DNA of 64,000 nucleotides from an uncultured Clostridia bacterium (GTDB lineage: Bacteria; Bacillota; Clostridia; TANB77; CAG-508), in assembly GCA_947626815.1 (NCBI GenBank), contig CANQTN010000002.1:96273-160272 (forward strand), written 5' to 3'. This document shows, one piece after another, positions 63,656 to 64,000 of this stretch. Every line of letters starts with the position of its first letter. Within the stretch, counting starts at the first letter, position 1. The position numbers and the translations under genes were made by a program. Below the pieces are notes generated by a model. That model worked only from the letters and a program-made list of their open reading frames with translations, made no database searches and was not told the DNA's origin.

Positions 63656-63770
63656 AGTACATATAGTATTTATTGTATTATCTGTATTTCAAAGGTTTCA
63701 CAAACAAGTAACAATTTATATATATAGTATATATAGTATATATAGTATTTATTTTATTATCTGTATTTAT
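63645..63770. repeat. TATATAG-type short tandem repeats within two ~45 bp direct repeats
   Basis: TATATAGTACATATAGTATTTATTGTATTATCTGTATTT and TATATAGTATATATAGTATTTATTTTATTATCTGTATTT. Confidence 0.8.
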
Positions 63771-63861
63771 CTCCTGCGAACAAATTGTGAACATTGTTCG
63801 CAATATTTCATCTTACTAATTAATGGTTATTATACATTATTTGAAAAATATGGTCAATACT

Positions 63862-64000
63862 TTAGTCTTGTATTTTCCAATACCCACTTTTATTATTTCC
63901 TATTCTTTTTAGAATTTGTTTTCTCTGTAAATTATTCATATTCGTAGTTATAGTTCTTTTGGATATACCTATAATTTCAGCCAATTTTGATTGAGAAATT
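63862..64000 (-). CDS. Winged-helix C-terminus (AlbA_2/ATP-binding regulator-like), partial
   Basis: Reverse strand ISQSKLAEIIGISKRTITTNMNNLQRKQILKRIGNNKSGYWKIQD*. Confidence 0.65.
   Translation of the reverse strand, partial: ISQSKLAEIIGISKRTITTNMNNLQRKQILKRIGNNKSGYWKIQD

Overview
AT-rich, spore-forming Firmicutes/Clostridia-like chromosome segment. The left part is housekeeping: recX (partial), recA, spoVS, ymdB, rny, an Ile T-box with ileS, two ackA paralogs and pta, trmB, a cwlJ-gerQ pair, murT-gatD, nrdD, a Crp/Fnr regulator, and hisS-MBL-relA-recJ. The middle is sporulation and envelope genes. The right end, about 47-63.5 kb, is one unidirectional surface-polysaccharide locus. Main discovery: at least ten genes are interrupted by the same lesion, an in-frame CGG triplet. 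They are an oligopeptide-binding protein, ymdB, pta, an FGE-fold prepilin, cwlJ, murT (3 sites), gatD, recJ (2 sites), padR and a glycosyltransferase. At each site, skipping the C (reading CGGN as one glycine, a +1 shift) restores the conserved protein. In my manual scan I found no in-frame CGG acting as ordinary Arg; CGG otherwise occurs only out of frame, e.g. TAC-GGA. In cwlJ three consecutive CGGA sites cancel, so the ORF looks intact but encodes RTEKEIIG instead of the family-like GGEGDNG. This suggests genome-wide +1 frameshifting or quadruplet decoding at an unassigned CGG codon. Secondary finds are a four-copy family of ~160-230 bp palindromic elements with compensatory arm changes, a possible DGR-type variable region at the 3' end of the FGE-fold gene, paired GTTGC-N4-GCAAC operators between nrdD and crp, and a duplicated hairpin leader.
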